Shown in pieces: positions 53,233 to 62,689 of a stretch of DNA of 64,000 bases (its first letter is position 1; the number at the start of each line of letters is the position of its first letter). The notes below the pieces were generated by a model, which did no database searches, was not told the origin of the DNA, and saw only the letters and a program-made list of their open reading frames with translations. The DNA comes from Phaeosaccion multiseriatum. Taxonomy: Eukaryota > Ochrophyta, other classes. Location of the stretch: positions 1,364,001 to 1,428,000 of the forward strand of contig OZ218957.1 of NCBI GenBank assembly GCA_965112735.1, written 5' to 3'. The position numbers were made by a program, and so were the translations under genes.

Positions 53233-54714
53233 ATGAAGGGTATTAATGCGTGGCGCGCACTCATCTTTGCCGGTATGCAGTGGAGCCGAGCCGGTAAGTC
53301 GCTCTTGCTTCCGCGCAACATCATTTTCCTTCTTCATGGAGGTCATAACTGTCGCCCGATTCCAGACGACGCTCACCCTCACCACCCAAGAAAAGGCAGC
53401 CCCCCTAACCACCGTGTGCGATGCGCTTGACCTGCTGTCTCCCGCTTTTTGGACTTGCTTGGTGCTCGAGCAGGAGCAGACACACTCGACTTCGTGACTA
53501 CCTCTTCGACGGCAGAGAGAGCGATCGTGCTCGATACCTATGTATTCCCAAGTGCTCAGGTATGTTTCATGCACACACATCCGCCCGCAAACACTTGCTG
53601 GGCCACTCTAAATGAGAGTTCTCTCTGGTTTCTCTCCCAACCCCTCCCTCTGGCAGCCACCTGTGCTGGAGCTGGAGACAGCAATAGTGATGGGACTGGA
53701 AGACGACACGATAGACATCAGGGTGATTAATGTCCATGCAAACGATACCGACGAAGGACGCGAGAGCGTGAGCCTCGCCGTGCATCTATCTGACGACACC
53801 ATGGCGTACGTGTCTCAGCTCATGTACGATGGGGAGGACCTGCTGGGCGATAATGCCGTGATGGACTCTGAGACCGACGAATGGACAGTGTCAATACCCT
53901 CAAATATTGTGGACGAGGAAGAGGGCACTATCCAGGTGGTGGCCTCACCGGACTGGTCCGGCGTGCTGAGCATGGATCTAGTGGCCACTTCCTCAGAGGC
54001 ACGGTACGACTCGACGGCATCTACTACGGTATCTGTGGAGCTCGTGGTGGCGCCTGTGGCTGACGCTCCTTGGGTTGACGTCATGGTGGTGAACAGCACT
54101 GTGATCGGAGAGAAGGACCAACGTGTGAATGTAACCTGGTTCGACCTTCGTTCGGTTGACTCGGACGGATCGGAGAGCGCGTCTGTGGAGGTGCGTGTGT
54201 GCAAGGGAGGGGGGGTGGCAGTGGATGGGCGGGGGGGGAGTATGGGAGGGGAGGAGCGGACAGACGGATGGAGGGAGAGGGGGATACTCTTAGGCTTTGG
54301 AAGGAGCTTTACTCGCCAGGAGTAGGGAGGGATGAGAAAGTGTGTAGTAGGGGAGTGGGGGGGGGAAGGGCAATAGCTCTCACCACTGACACTCTCTACC
54401 ACTCCTGACATTCAGACGCTACTGATTAGACGACTGCACTACCGCTACCGACTGACACACTCAGCACACGCCCCCCCCCCCTCCCCCCCCCCCTCCTCCT
54501 CCAACAGCTTCGTGTGCCCGACGACGGCAGTGTGAGCGGTGTGTGGCTGGGCGGTGTGGAGCTCGAGGGCACGTTGACGGAGGGCGGGAGCTGGTCCGGC
54601 GTGACGTACATGCTGGGCACGGAGGAGAGCGGCTCCTTCGGGGTGGCCATGACCAAGAGCTCGTCTCTCAGTGTGGTGGCCGTCGCCGAGGAGGCATCAG
54701 CAAGCTTTGCTTAG
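53233..54714 (+). CDS. Secreted single-repeat paralogue of the giant receptor ectodomain
   Basis: Four exons close in frame for 293 residues: 53233-53293, 53480-53559, 53657-54190, 54508-54714 (stop TAG). Exon 1 encodes a signal peptide, MKGINAWRALIFAGMQWS, and ends in phase 1 after a G, exactly as in exon 1 of the receptor. Exon 2 gives FVTTSSTAERAIVLDTYV, the counterpart of the receptor's first mature residues. Exons 3 and 4 encode one B domain (VLELETAIVMGLEDDT) and one A domain (VNSTVIGEKDQRVNV ... YMLGTEESGSFGVAM), ending ASFA and stop where the receptor continues ADFASSGSS-like. No membrane segment is visible, so the product should be secreted. It lies head-to-head with the receptor. 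Function unknown; a soluble partner, decoy or adhesive protein is inference. A truncated pseudogene is possible but the intact splice sites and frame argue against it. Confidence 0.78.
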
Positions 54715-55463
54715 ACTCCGTGTCTCTTTGTTTCGTTCGTTTTGTTTTTCGAGAGGCCACAAAACACACCCCCTGCTGGCACAACTAAAACTTGTGTGTC
54801 GCAGCCCGGTATACGTGCTCCAAAACAGTCCGGGGTATCAGTAAAGAAATACTGTACGTATAAAAATGATGTCTTACAACCCTCAGCTCCTCCCGCTGTT
54901 GTACACCCTGTTTTGCGAGTCGATGGGGAGGTGGCGCAAAAAGGAAACTCCTCCAAACCAAACGCAGTCAGATCCCCCTCTTACAACCAAAAGAGCATCC
55001 CTGGCCCTCCAAGCCCCTCCCTCCGTTGTCTCGTGTCACTGTTGTGTCGCTGTTGTGTCGCTGTGTGGAAAGGAAGGGAGAAGCGAAGCGCCGTGCCAGT
55101 TTGCGATCTTTGCGGCCGTGAGCGCGTTGGTTTGTTTAGTAGGCGTGTTATACCCTCTTTTTATTTGGGGGTGCTGCTTGGTTTGTTTGGGGGTTCTGCA
55201 TTATATAATTTATTTTTGTATGATAGCTTTCTTTTCTTATTATACTATATACTGGTGGGCAGCGCTCAGCGCTCAGGTTGGCCTTTTGCCCCTGGTGGGA
55301 CGGCTTCGAGGGCCAACAGTACGAAACGCCGAAGAGAAACAATGTGTACAGAAAATACAGATGGGTGATGGAAAGAAAGACAGATGGGTAGAACGTATCA
55401 TGTGTCTGCAACGGGAGACATGGGTACCCCAGGCGTAGACTTAAGCTCGACCACGGCTTTCGA
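54715..55463. other. Convergent intergenic region
   Basis: Between the mini-paralogue stop and the MYND gene stop. It is comparatively AT-rich in 55140-55260 and has a GCTCAGCGCTCAG short repeat near 55261. Open frames on the plus strand (up to 208 codons from 54742) have no recognisable features and are probably 3' UTR. Confidence 0.55.
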
Positions 55464-58400
55464 CTAGCTGCTCGACCACGGCTTTCCGCAGATCCCCTTG
55501 TGGACGGGCCAATCCGCGTTCTGCACAGTGGGGAAAGGGAGAAAGAGACACACCACAGAGAGAGAGAGAGAGAGTGAGAGGGAGATAGAGAGAGAGAGAG
55601 AGAGAGACAGAGGGAGACAGAGAGAGAGGGAGAGACAGAGGCAGAGAGAGAGGGAGAGAAAGAGCGAAGCAAAGTGATTTGAGACTCCAAAGGCAATCCA
55701 ATCGCTTTGTTGAGAGACACACTCACAGAGGGAGACAGAGAGAGAGGGAGAGACAGAGGCAGAGAGAGAGAAAGTAGGAGAGAAAGAGGCAAGCAAAGTG
55801 ATTTGAGACTCCAAAGGCAATCGAATCGCTTTGTTCCGGGGGCAACAATCGAAGCCAAAGTTCCGTAGCAACCCCGTCCGCCAAGAAAGGGAGGGAAGGC
55901 GAAGACATCGGACGGCGGAGGATTCCGTCAGTCAGTCAGCCAGTCAGTCAGTCAGTCAGTCAATCGTCTGTCGCCCGCTCGCCCCCTGCCCCTCTCTCAC
56001 CTGACACTCTCTGCCGCAATAGTTAGGGCAGGGCACCCTCTTTCCCCTGCACCCTTTGCACCGCTTGAGTTTGGAGAAGGACTTGACCGACCCACACGCC
56101 TGGCACGACGCCGTGGTCTCGGGGATGAGTCGAGGCTCCTTGGCAGCGTCTGTGGCAAAGCGCATCAACCCCCGTGCCCCAATTCCCTTCTCGAGGTAGA
56201 TGGTGTCTCCCGTCTCCTTAAATTGCTCCGCCTTCTGTTGCCCTCCTCCTCCTCCTCCTCCTCCTCCTCCTCCTCCTCCTCCTCCTCCCACTGTTGCGTC
56301 GGCAAACACCCTGTCGCTCTTGCTGGCCCAGGCAGTAGCAAACATACCGTCCAGGACGCTAACCACAGGCTTGCCTCCGTCTAGAGTCGCAGCGCTGTCG
56401 GCGTAGGTTATTGCTGCTGCTCCTTCTCCTTCCGCTGGGAAGAGCTTTTGAAAGCTGCTAAAGGCGGAAGAAGCCTCTTGGAGGTACTGCTGGAGGTGAC
56501 CGTCGGACACGGTCAGAGACAGGGTCACGGCTTCTTGCTCCCACTGATTCGGTGGGTGGGTGACAGAGATGAGGGAGGGAGGGAGGGAGGGAGGGAGGGA
56601 GGGAGGGAGGGAGGGAGGAGGCAGACAGGGAGGCAGGAGGGAGTGACGGGAGGAAGACGGTCATGTAAATGTCTCCTTCACACTCGATTGCACTCGATGG
56701 ATCGTATCACCACATGATGGGAAGAACCGAGACGAGGAGGCAGCACACAGCTTCAGCCCTGCCCTTTGATGGGCCTTTTGGGGGGTATAGTTACCCAACC
56801 ACACGCACATGCTGCGCCGCTATGCAAAGCTCCAGCTGTTCCCGAACGGCGGGATACAGCTCGCCACAGCTCCGGTAGCTCTGGTCCAGGCTGAAGTGCC
56901 ACAATCTCGTTCTTGTGGTTGCCTCCACCACCATGCCGTACAGCGCACAACTGCTGTCTCGCAGCGGCATCTCTCGCACCTGAGGGGGTCGCAGTAAGAG
57001 CGGCCCCAGTAGCAAAGGGGGGAAGGTAGGCAAGAGACGCAGAGAGGCGAAGCGGGAGGAAGGGGTGGGAAGAAGGGGCGCGTAGAGTGGGGTGTGAGGG
57101 AGCAGGGCGAGAGGGAGGGCAGGCAAAGATAGACCAGAGAGAGAGAGAGAGAGAACTCCAGCGCCAACAATACAACATACAACGGACCCATTACCAATAC
57201 AACATACTACAACAGACCCATCACCAATACCACAGGCCACAACAGGCCAGAGTCACCGCAGAAGGCCGGTCTACAATATCACAGGCCACAACAGGCCAGA
57301 GTCACCGCAGAAGGCCGGTCTACAGTACCACAGGCCACAACAGGCCAGAGTCACCGCAGAAGGCCGGTCTACAGTACCACAGAACAACAACAGGCCAGGG
57401 TCACCGCAGAAGGCCGGTGCCCCCCCCCCCCCCCCTTTCATTCCATGCGCAATACCTCAACGTGAAGCTTGACGTGTCTTGGGGTGGTCGGCGACGCTGT
57501 CTCTCTCGAGGCCGTCGACATGGCTGTCGTCGTTGTCGTCGCCGCCTGGCTTGCTTGGGTTGCTTGTGTCGCTGGGGTTGCTGGTCGTCGTCTACACGAC
57601 CTTGCTCGTTCCTTGCGCTCGTGATCTGTTACTTTTCGCCTTTCTTGCTCCTCCACGCGGCTCACTTCTTCCTTGCGTTCTTGCTCCCGCCGCGCCCGAT
57701 TCTCCTCCACCCTTCTCAGGGCGGTCCTCCGGGCCTGCTCCGCCCGCTCCCGCAGCCTCTTCCTAGCTGCTGCTGCATTCACTTGTCGCATTTTTTCTGC
57801 TGCTCCTTCTTTGGGTCCTTTTGCGGTTGCTTCTTCCATTGCTGCGATTCCGCGTGCCTCTGCTGCTGCATCCAGTTGCTTGAATAATTCCATGGTTATT
57901 TCGATTGCTCCAACTCCTTCTGCCTCTGCTGCTTCGATTGCTGTGATTCCTCTTCTTTCTGCGAGGGCTCCTGCTGCTTCCTCTTCTTCTTGCTCCTTTG
58001 CTATTGCTGCTGCTGCTGCTTCGACTGCTGCTGCTGCTTGTTCTTCTAAAGCTACCGCTTTTGCTTCTGCCTCTTCCGCTACTATATTTGCCTCTTCCAA
58101 TGCTCGATCTGCGAGTACGATTGCTGATTCTCTCTCTGCCGCAGCTTCTTCTTCTGCTGCTACTGCTTCTCCTGCTGCTGCCCCATTGTCTCCCCCCTCC
58201 CCCCCCTCCCCCCCCGGGAAAACGACCCTCCCTCCCTGGACCCTGAGGCTCCTCAAACAGCGGCAACTCTGCGCAGCCTTGAGCCGATTCAAAAGCGCCT
58301 CCTGTGTCTCGCTGATGCCCTCGGCCATGTCCCTCGACGCCTGGAAGAGTCTCTTTCTCGCCTCGCGCAGCGGCTTTGACATACGGTACTTCTTCTTACC

Positions 58401-60101
58401 TACTGCAGCCAGAGAATATTTGGCACACGTGACAAAAGAAAGCAGGGCGATGATTCGAAAGCGTGATCCACAAAAGCACGTGGGGGGCGGTGGAAGGGAG
58501 AGGAGAGGGGCAGGCAGACGAGGCGTAAGAGCACAGCACATACGACGCCAGATGTAAGTCTCCAGGAGGAGTGAGGAGGGCGAAAGCTGCTGTGCTTTAC
58601 TGCGCCCCGCTAGGCTGTGGAGTGGGCGGCAGCAATCATCACCGCGCGACTACTCCTTCGAAGTAAGTGAGGCACAGGGAGGGGAGAGAGACAGACCCCT
58701 TTCGTCCCGTTGTTGTGGGCAGTGGTCAGAGAGATGAGGGGTCGACTTGCCCACTCACCTAGGCCCTTCGGCTGGAGACACCTCCAACAAATGTCGACGC
58801 CGGCGGAAACGCATATCTCGGAAACCTGCCCGTAAAACAGATTCACCAAGACCATCGGCTTGAAAGAATCCTGGATGTGTGCAGGGAGAGTAAGGGGGGG
58901 GAGGTAGAGTACGACGAGGAAGTGGGAGCGCAGCGAGCATTTGGGAGCACATGTGGAGAGAAGGTGGAGAGGAGGGGGGGGGGGGCGAGTAGGGTACGGT
59001 GAGAAGGTGGGAGGGCAGCGAGCATTCCAGACACGGATCTGTCCATTTCTCTATACACATGGCAGCAAAAATCGCTCAGGCAGCAAGAGAAGCCGCCGTA
59101 CTAGAAAATACAGAGACACTACAGATGCAGTACAGATACAGATACAGATGCAGTACAGATACAGATGCTATGGATCACCCTCACCTTCACAAACATGGCC
59201 GTGGCCTGTGAATAGTAGAAGGCTTTCGTCTCCCTGACGAGGTTGGGTGGGGTGTCTATGAGCTCGCGTACGAACTGGAGCACCAAAGGAGAAGGGGGGA
59301 ATGGTTACGGACGGAGGGTGAGTGTAGTGATTGCGGAGAGGGCGCAGCTCCGTGAGTATTCAATCAATCGTACTGCCCTTCATCAGCCAAGCCTGGAGTC
59401 CCTGTAACACTGAGCACCCACCCGCCAGGCCCTCTCCTCCTCCCCCTCTTACCTTGATAAGGTAAAATTCAGCTTCCTTGTAGATCATGTCCTTCTGCGC
59501 TTGTCCCTTTGTCCCACCCTCATAAGGAAGCCCCGTGCAGACGAGCGTTTCCAGACCCTTTTGGAGCTTCTTCGTATTACCCGGCATTGCCCCTGCAGTC
59601 CGGGCCATGGCAGTCGTAGGAGCACCGTGGTTGCAATTGTCGGCCGCGCACGCCGACCCCCCACCCCCGAAATGTTCTTGGAAGCGCCCCCACATCGCCT
59701 TTGGTAGTACATCTTTTGGGTCATCGTAGGGTAGCCCGGTGTATGCTGTGAAAACGGCAAGGTAAGACTCCGCATCGACGCACGTGTTCGTGGACAGAAG
59801 CGATTTCTGACAGAAGGGGGGGGCAACGGGGGAAGGGCGCTCAGCACAGGGCCACCCCGGTAGAAGACACTCAAACAACACACCTTACCCGATTCAAGAA
59901 AATAATGAGGGCCAGTCCGAACACGAAGGGGAGGGCGCTGAGGATAAACGGTGCCTCTGCTGCCCACGCTTCCTTGGCTACCCTCCAGGCATAGGGTAGA
60001 AAAATAAAGGCAGGAAGGATTTTGAAGAACCGCTCCAAGCTCCACACCGAGCTCCATCGGACACGCCCGTTCCGGCGGGGACGGGCGCTCAAATCGGCCA
60101 T
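55464..60101 (-). CDS. Membrane-anchored MYND zinc-finger protein with Ala/Glu coiled coil
   Basis: Eight minus-strand exons close in frame for 828 residues: 60101-59889, 59806-59453, 59274-59185, 58870-58759, 58402-57456, 56979-56809, 56543-56001, 55520-55464. Residues 1-70 hold two hydrophobic segments (FFKILPAFIFLPYAW and FILSALPFVFGLALIIFL), so the N-terminus is probably membrane-anchored. Residues about 75-290 are unrecognised, with CWRCLQPKG at their end. Residues about 330-550 are Ala/Glu/Arg-rich and should form a long coiled coil. A poly-Gly run interrupts exon 7. The C-terminus is a MYND finger split by the last intron: CQACGS, CKGC, CPNYCGREC, then NADWPVHKGIC. MYND fingers bind Pro-rich peptides in other proteins. 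The exon 6 donor (GTGCGT) was chosen by phase. The partner proteins and role are unknown. Confidence 0.72.
55608..55840. repeat. 124-bp tandem duplication with (AG)n, MYND gene last intron
   Basis: The phrase AAAGTGATTTGAGACTCC and its AG-rich flank occur at 55671 and again at 55795. The two copies differ by a few bases. Confidence 0.85.
56577..56617. repeat. (GGGA)n microsatellite, MYND gene intron 6
   Basis: About 40 bp of GGGA units between exons 6 and 7. On the sense strand it is a CCCT tract shortly before the exon 7 acceptor. Confidence 0.9.
57236..57420. repeat. 49-bp minisatellite, MYND gene intron 5
   Basis: Units starting GTCACCGCAGAAGGCCGGT begin at 57252, 57301, 57350 and 57400, about 3.7 copies with few differences. 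They end in a poly-C run next to the exon 5 donor. Confidence 0.9.
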
Positions 60102-60432
60102 TGCAATAAGCTCGGGTTAGGGGGGGGGGGGTAGTTGGGAATCCAGTTGTGCCATTTGAGATCCGCTATCGCCGGCGCCAGCCGGCACGCTATCCGCTAT
60201 CGCCGGCGCCAGCCGGCGCGCTATCGAGAAAGTGGGCGATAGTGTATCAGGGGTCGACTATATTATTCACAGCCCCCAGCCAGGCACTTCGCCTCTCTTC
60301 TCTGCAGAAGGCAGGCACGACAATGTTTAAAAAAAAGTATAATCTGTACAAAAAAAAAAAAATTTCGCCTTCTGCAAAGGAGGAATGCCCCCCTCCCCCC
60401 CCCAGCCCTGGCTTAGGTGTGGGCTTCCACCC
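60102..60432. promoter_or_regulatory. Upstream region of the MYND gene / 3' flank of MAPR gene
   Basis: Both neighbours are on the minus strand, so this 331-bp gap holds the MYND promoter and the MAPR terminator. It contains a poly-G run (60121), a 31-bp direct repeat rich in GCCGGC/GGCGCC palindromes (60161-60222), and an A-run at 60351-60361. Confidence 0.5.
60161..60222. repeat. 31-bp palindrome-rich direct repeat
   Basis: Two copies of ATCCGCTATCGCCGGCGCCA (continuing AGCCGGC) start at 60161 and 60192. Each contains overlapping palindromes GCCGGC and GGCGCC. A further CTATCG and an inverted GGGCGATAG follow at 60221-60241. Confidence 0.85.
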
Positions 60433-62049
60433 TTACAACGTCCCCACAACGGGATACAAGCGCGTCTTCTCAAACTTGTCTACCCACTCCTGCAGCGTCG
60501 TTCGCTGCTCCTCCGTCAAGTCTGACGTGTCGGGCTTGTCCAGATTCGCCGCATCAAAAGACATGAGTGCCAATGCCCGCGACGCGTCCCGACCAGCAAA
60601 CAGGTGGTAGGCTCCCCCCTTGGCATAATGAGACGATCCCCCGAAGCTCATGTCAAACACACGCCCGGCCACGCCGACTAGAATGGGCGCCGCAGCGTAC
60701 CCTGTTGGGATGGGCCCTGCTCGGATACCGAGTTATCACAGTCATGTAAGGAAGGAAGGGATGCAAGCCCCAGGTCAGAGGATATCGTCAGAGGCTGAAT
60801 CTCCTAAACACATAGACACTGGGGCTGGTGTGATGGTGTCACTATTACAATCAGCGGATCATGAATCATGTCAAGAGGTCAAGCGTCAAGTCGATGGTGG
60901 TGTCCTCCTTCTCCCTCTCTCTCTCTCTGCCCCTCTCCCGCTCTCCCCTCTCCATCCCATGTATCCCTCTCTTGCCTCTCCCGCCCCTCCCCTCCCCTCC
61001 CCTCCCCTCCCCTTCCCTCTCTCTCTGTGTCTGTCTCCCTCACCTGTGCCGTCATGCTCTCTTAGCTCCTCCACGGTGTACTTTCGTGGGTTCTCCGTGG
61101 CACTCTCCACCACCCTGCCCACTTCAGGGTACTGCTTGTAGACTTGGAAGGTCTCTATCCAGCCGTCCAGGGCCTCCCTCTCGCCGAACGACAAGTGGCC
61201 CCACCTGAGAAGCACGCAGCGCAAAGGAGTTGAAAGCGGTTCGGTTTGCTTCGATCAGTGCGTGCATAGTGGCATCTGATCAATCCAATCAGGCAAGTGG
61301 AGAGAGAGGTTGGAGTCGTCAAGACAAAAATATTCGCAGCTGCTGCATGCCCACCGACCACCACCCCCCAACTCCCTCCCACGTAGCGTCTCTCACCGAC
61401 CACCCCCACACCCGACTACCGTGCATATGAATACGGCAGCTTCCTTCCTTCCTTCCTTTCCTCCTTACTTCATGACGTTCAGGTCCGCCTCGTCGAAGCT
61501 CATCTTGGCGAGATTGGTCGTGGCGTCCCGCCCCGCAAAGACATGGTAGCTCCCCTCCGGCCCGTAGAAATCTTTGGCCTCAGAAACGTCGTACACTACT
61601 CCTTTGATGCTCACATAGATGGGCTTGCTCTCCCCTGTCTCCTTGCCATCTATACCGACCACTGGCGTTCCATCAAACTCCTTGAGCTGCGCCAGAGTGA
61701 AGTTGCGAGGAGGCTCGCTCTTCTTCTCTTCGTCTGAGGGTCAACACGGAGTGGAGGCAAAACGGGAAGGCTGATCAAAATACTCTCTCATCCTGCCGAC
61801 CGACCATTCTCTTTCTTTTCATGTCCTCCTTCCCTCTCCCGTTCTTCTTTCCTTCCTTCGCCTCTCCCCTCCTCCCATTCGGCCTCTCCTGCTCCTGTGG
61901 CCGCTCCGCCACTCACCTTCGCCTCCCCTCTTGCTCTTGCCGTGTGGAAATGGGCATTCACCTGCCCTCGCCATGCTCACGCATCTGGCAACAAGATAGG
62001 CTGCCGCCACCGTCCCCAGAGCGGCCAGCAGCGGAAGCGGAAACTCCAT
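60433..62049 (-). CDS. Tandem cytochrome b5-like/MAPR heme-binding membrane protein
   Basis: Four minus-strand exons close in frame for 280 residues: 62049-61917, 61733-61469, 61204-61044, 60716-60433. An N-terminal hydrophobic anchor (LLAALGTVAAAYLVA, residues about 7-21) is followed by two copies of the MAPR domain. Copy 1 (about 55-160) has FTLAQLKEFDG, YVSIKGVVYDV and SYHVFAGRDATTNLAKMSF. Copy 2 (about 165-275) has YTVEELREHDG, ILVGVAGRVFDM and AYHLFAGRDASRALALMSF. The Tyr in the (S/A)YHxFAGRDA loop matches the heme-ligand region of PGRMC/Dap1 proteins. Members bind heme and support cytochrome P450 and sterol metabolism at the ER. Known MAPRs usually have a single domain; two per chain is unusual. 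The start ATG directly precedes the anchor. Confidence 0.86.
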
Positions 62050-62689
62050 CCCCTTCGCCACCCTGTAGTCCCGCCTACTCTTCAAAGGAAGAACCGTAAT
62101 AAAGACGGAGAGAGAGAGGAGAGAGAGAGGGATCAGAAGGGAAAGGGAAAAAGGGAAAATTGAACAGGGACAGCCGATGGTCCTTCCTTCGAGTGCCATC
62201 CGAATCAAGAGATGGAGTGCTTCAAAGAAGCATTCAGGAGACTCCGTTGCCGAGGCAGCAGACTGGGATGGAGTGAAGGTGCTGACCCTCAGTGTTGCAA
62301 ACGTGGGCTCCATCAAGAGTCTGTGGGGCTTGTCCAGAGTGGTGGATGCAGTCGTGGGGAGGCGAGTTGTTCTACACTGCTACCTGAAGCGGTCCAGCAG
62401 AGAATGCTGAAGATGCTCGAGCACCAGCAGCGACTTGAGCTTGAGCCATCTGGGGAAGGAGGAGCATCCTCTGCTGGTGAGGCTGGACAAAGACCATGCG
62501 TCGAGGAGGAGCAGCAGCGGGCCCAGCAGTGTGGAGAGGGAGGAAGGGAGATTCCCAACGAAAGGCATTTTCCGGTCAGCGCTGTCACGCTGGGCTTTGT
62601 ACAACCGCAGCACTTTCCATTGGGTGATATTTTGGCGGCGGACTTTGCCCTTGTCCAGGAAGGGCTGAGAGTGCTCCCTCCCTCGTGAG
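62050..62689. other. Intergenic region with uncertain plus-strand frames
   Basis: It holds the MAPR promoter and the upstream part of the FNIP locus. An open frame at 62212-62688 (158 codons, plus) ends ALVQEGLRVLPPS, which resembles the LP-S-L pattern of the FNIP repeats. Another frame near 62250-62407 reads VKVLTLSVANVGSIKSLWGL. I cannot join either to the FNIP frame by consensus introns, and no F-box was recognised. Confidence 0.4.

Noticed and set aside
53421-53480. Alternative signal peptide MRLTCCLPLFGLAWC for the mini-paralogue
   Set aside because: It is out of frame with the repeat coding that follows and has no usable intron to correct it, whereas the exon at 53233 fits in phase.
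42650-54714. Array plus inverted copy as a transposon or CRISPR-like element
   Set aside because: The repeats are coding, 798 bp long and without spacers, and no transposase, terminal repeats or target-site duplication were seen.
56790-56808. Donor GTAACT for MYND exon 6
   Set aside because: Using it leads to a stop within a few codons of exon 7; the GTGCGT donor at 56808 keeps the frame.
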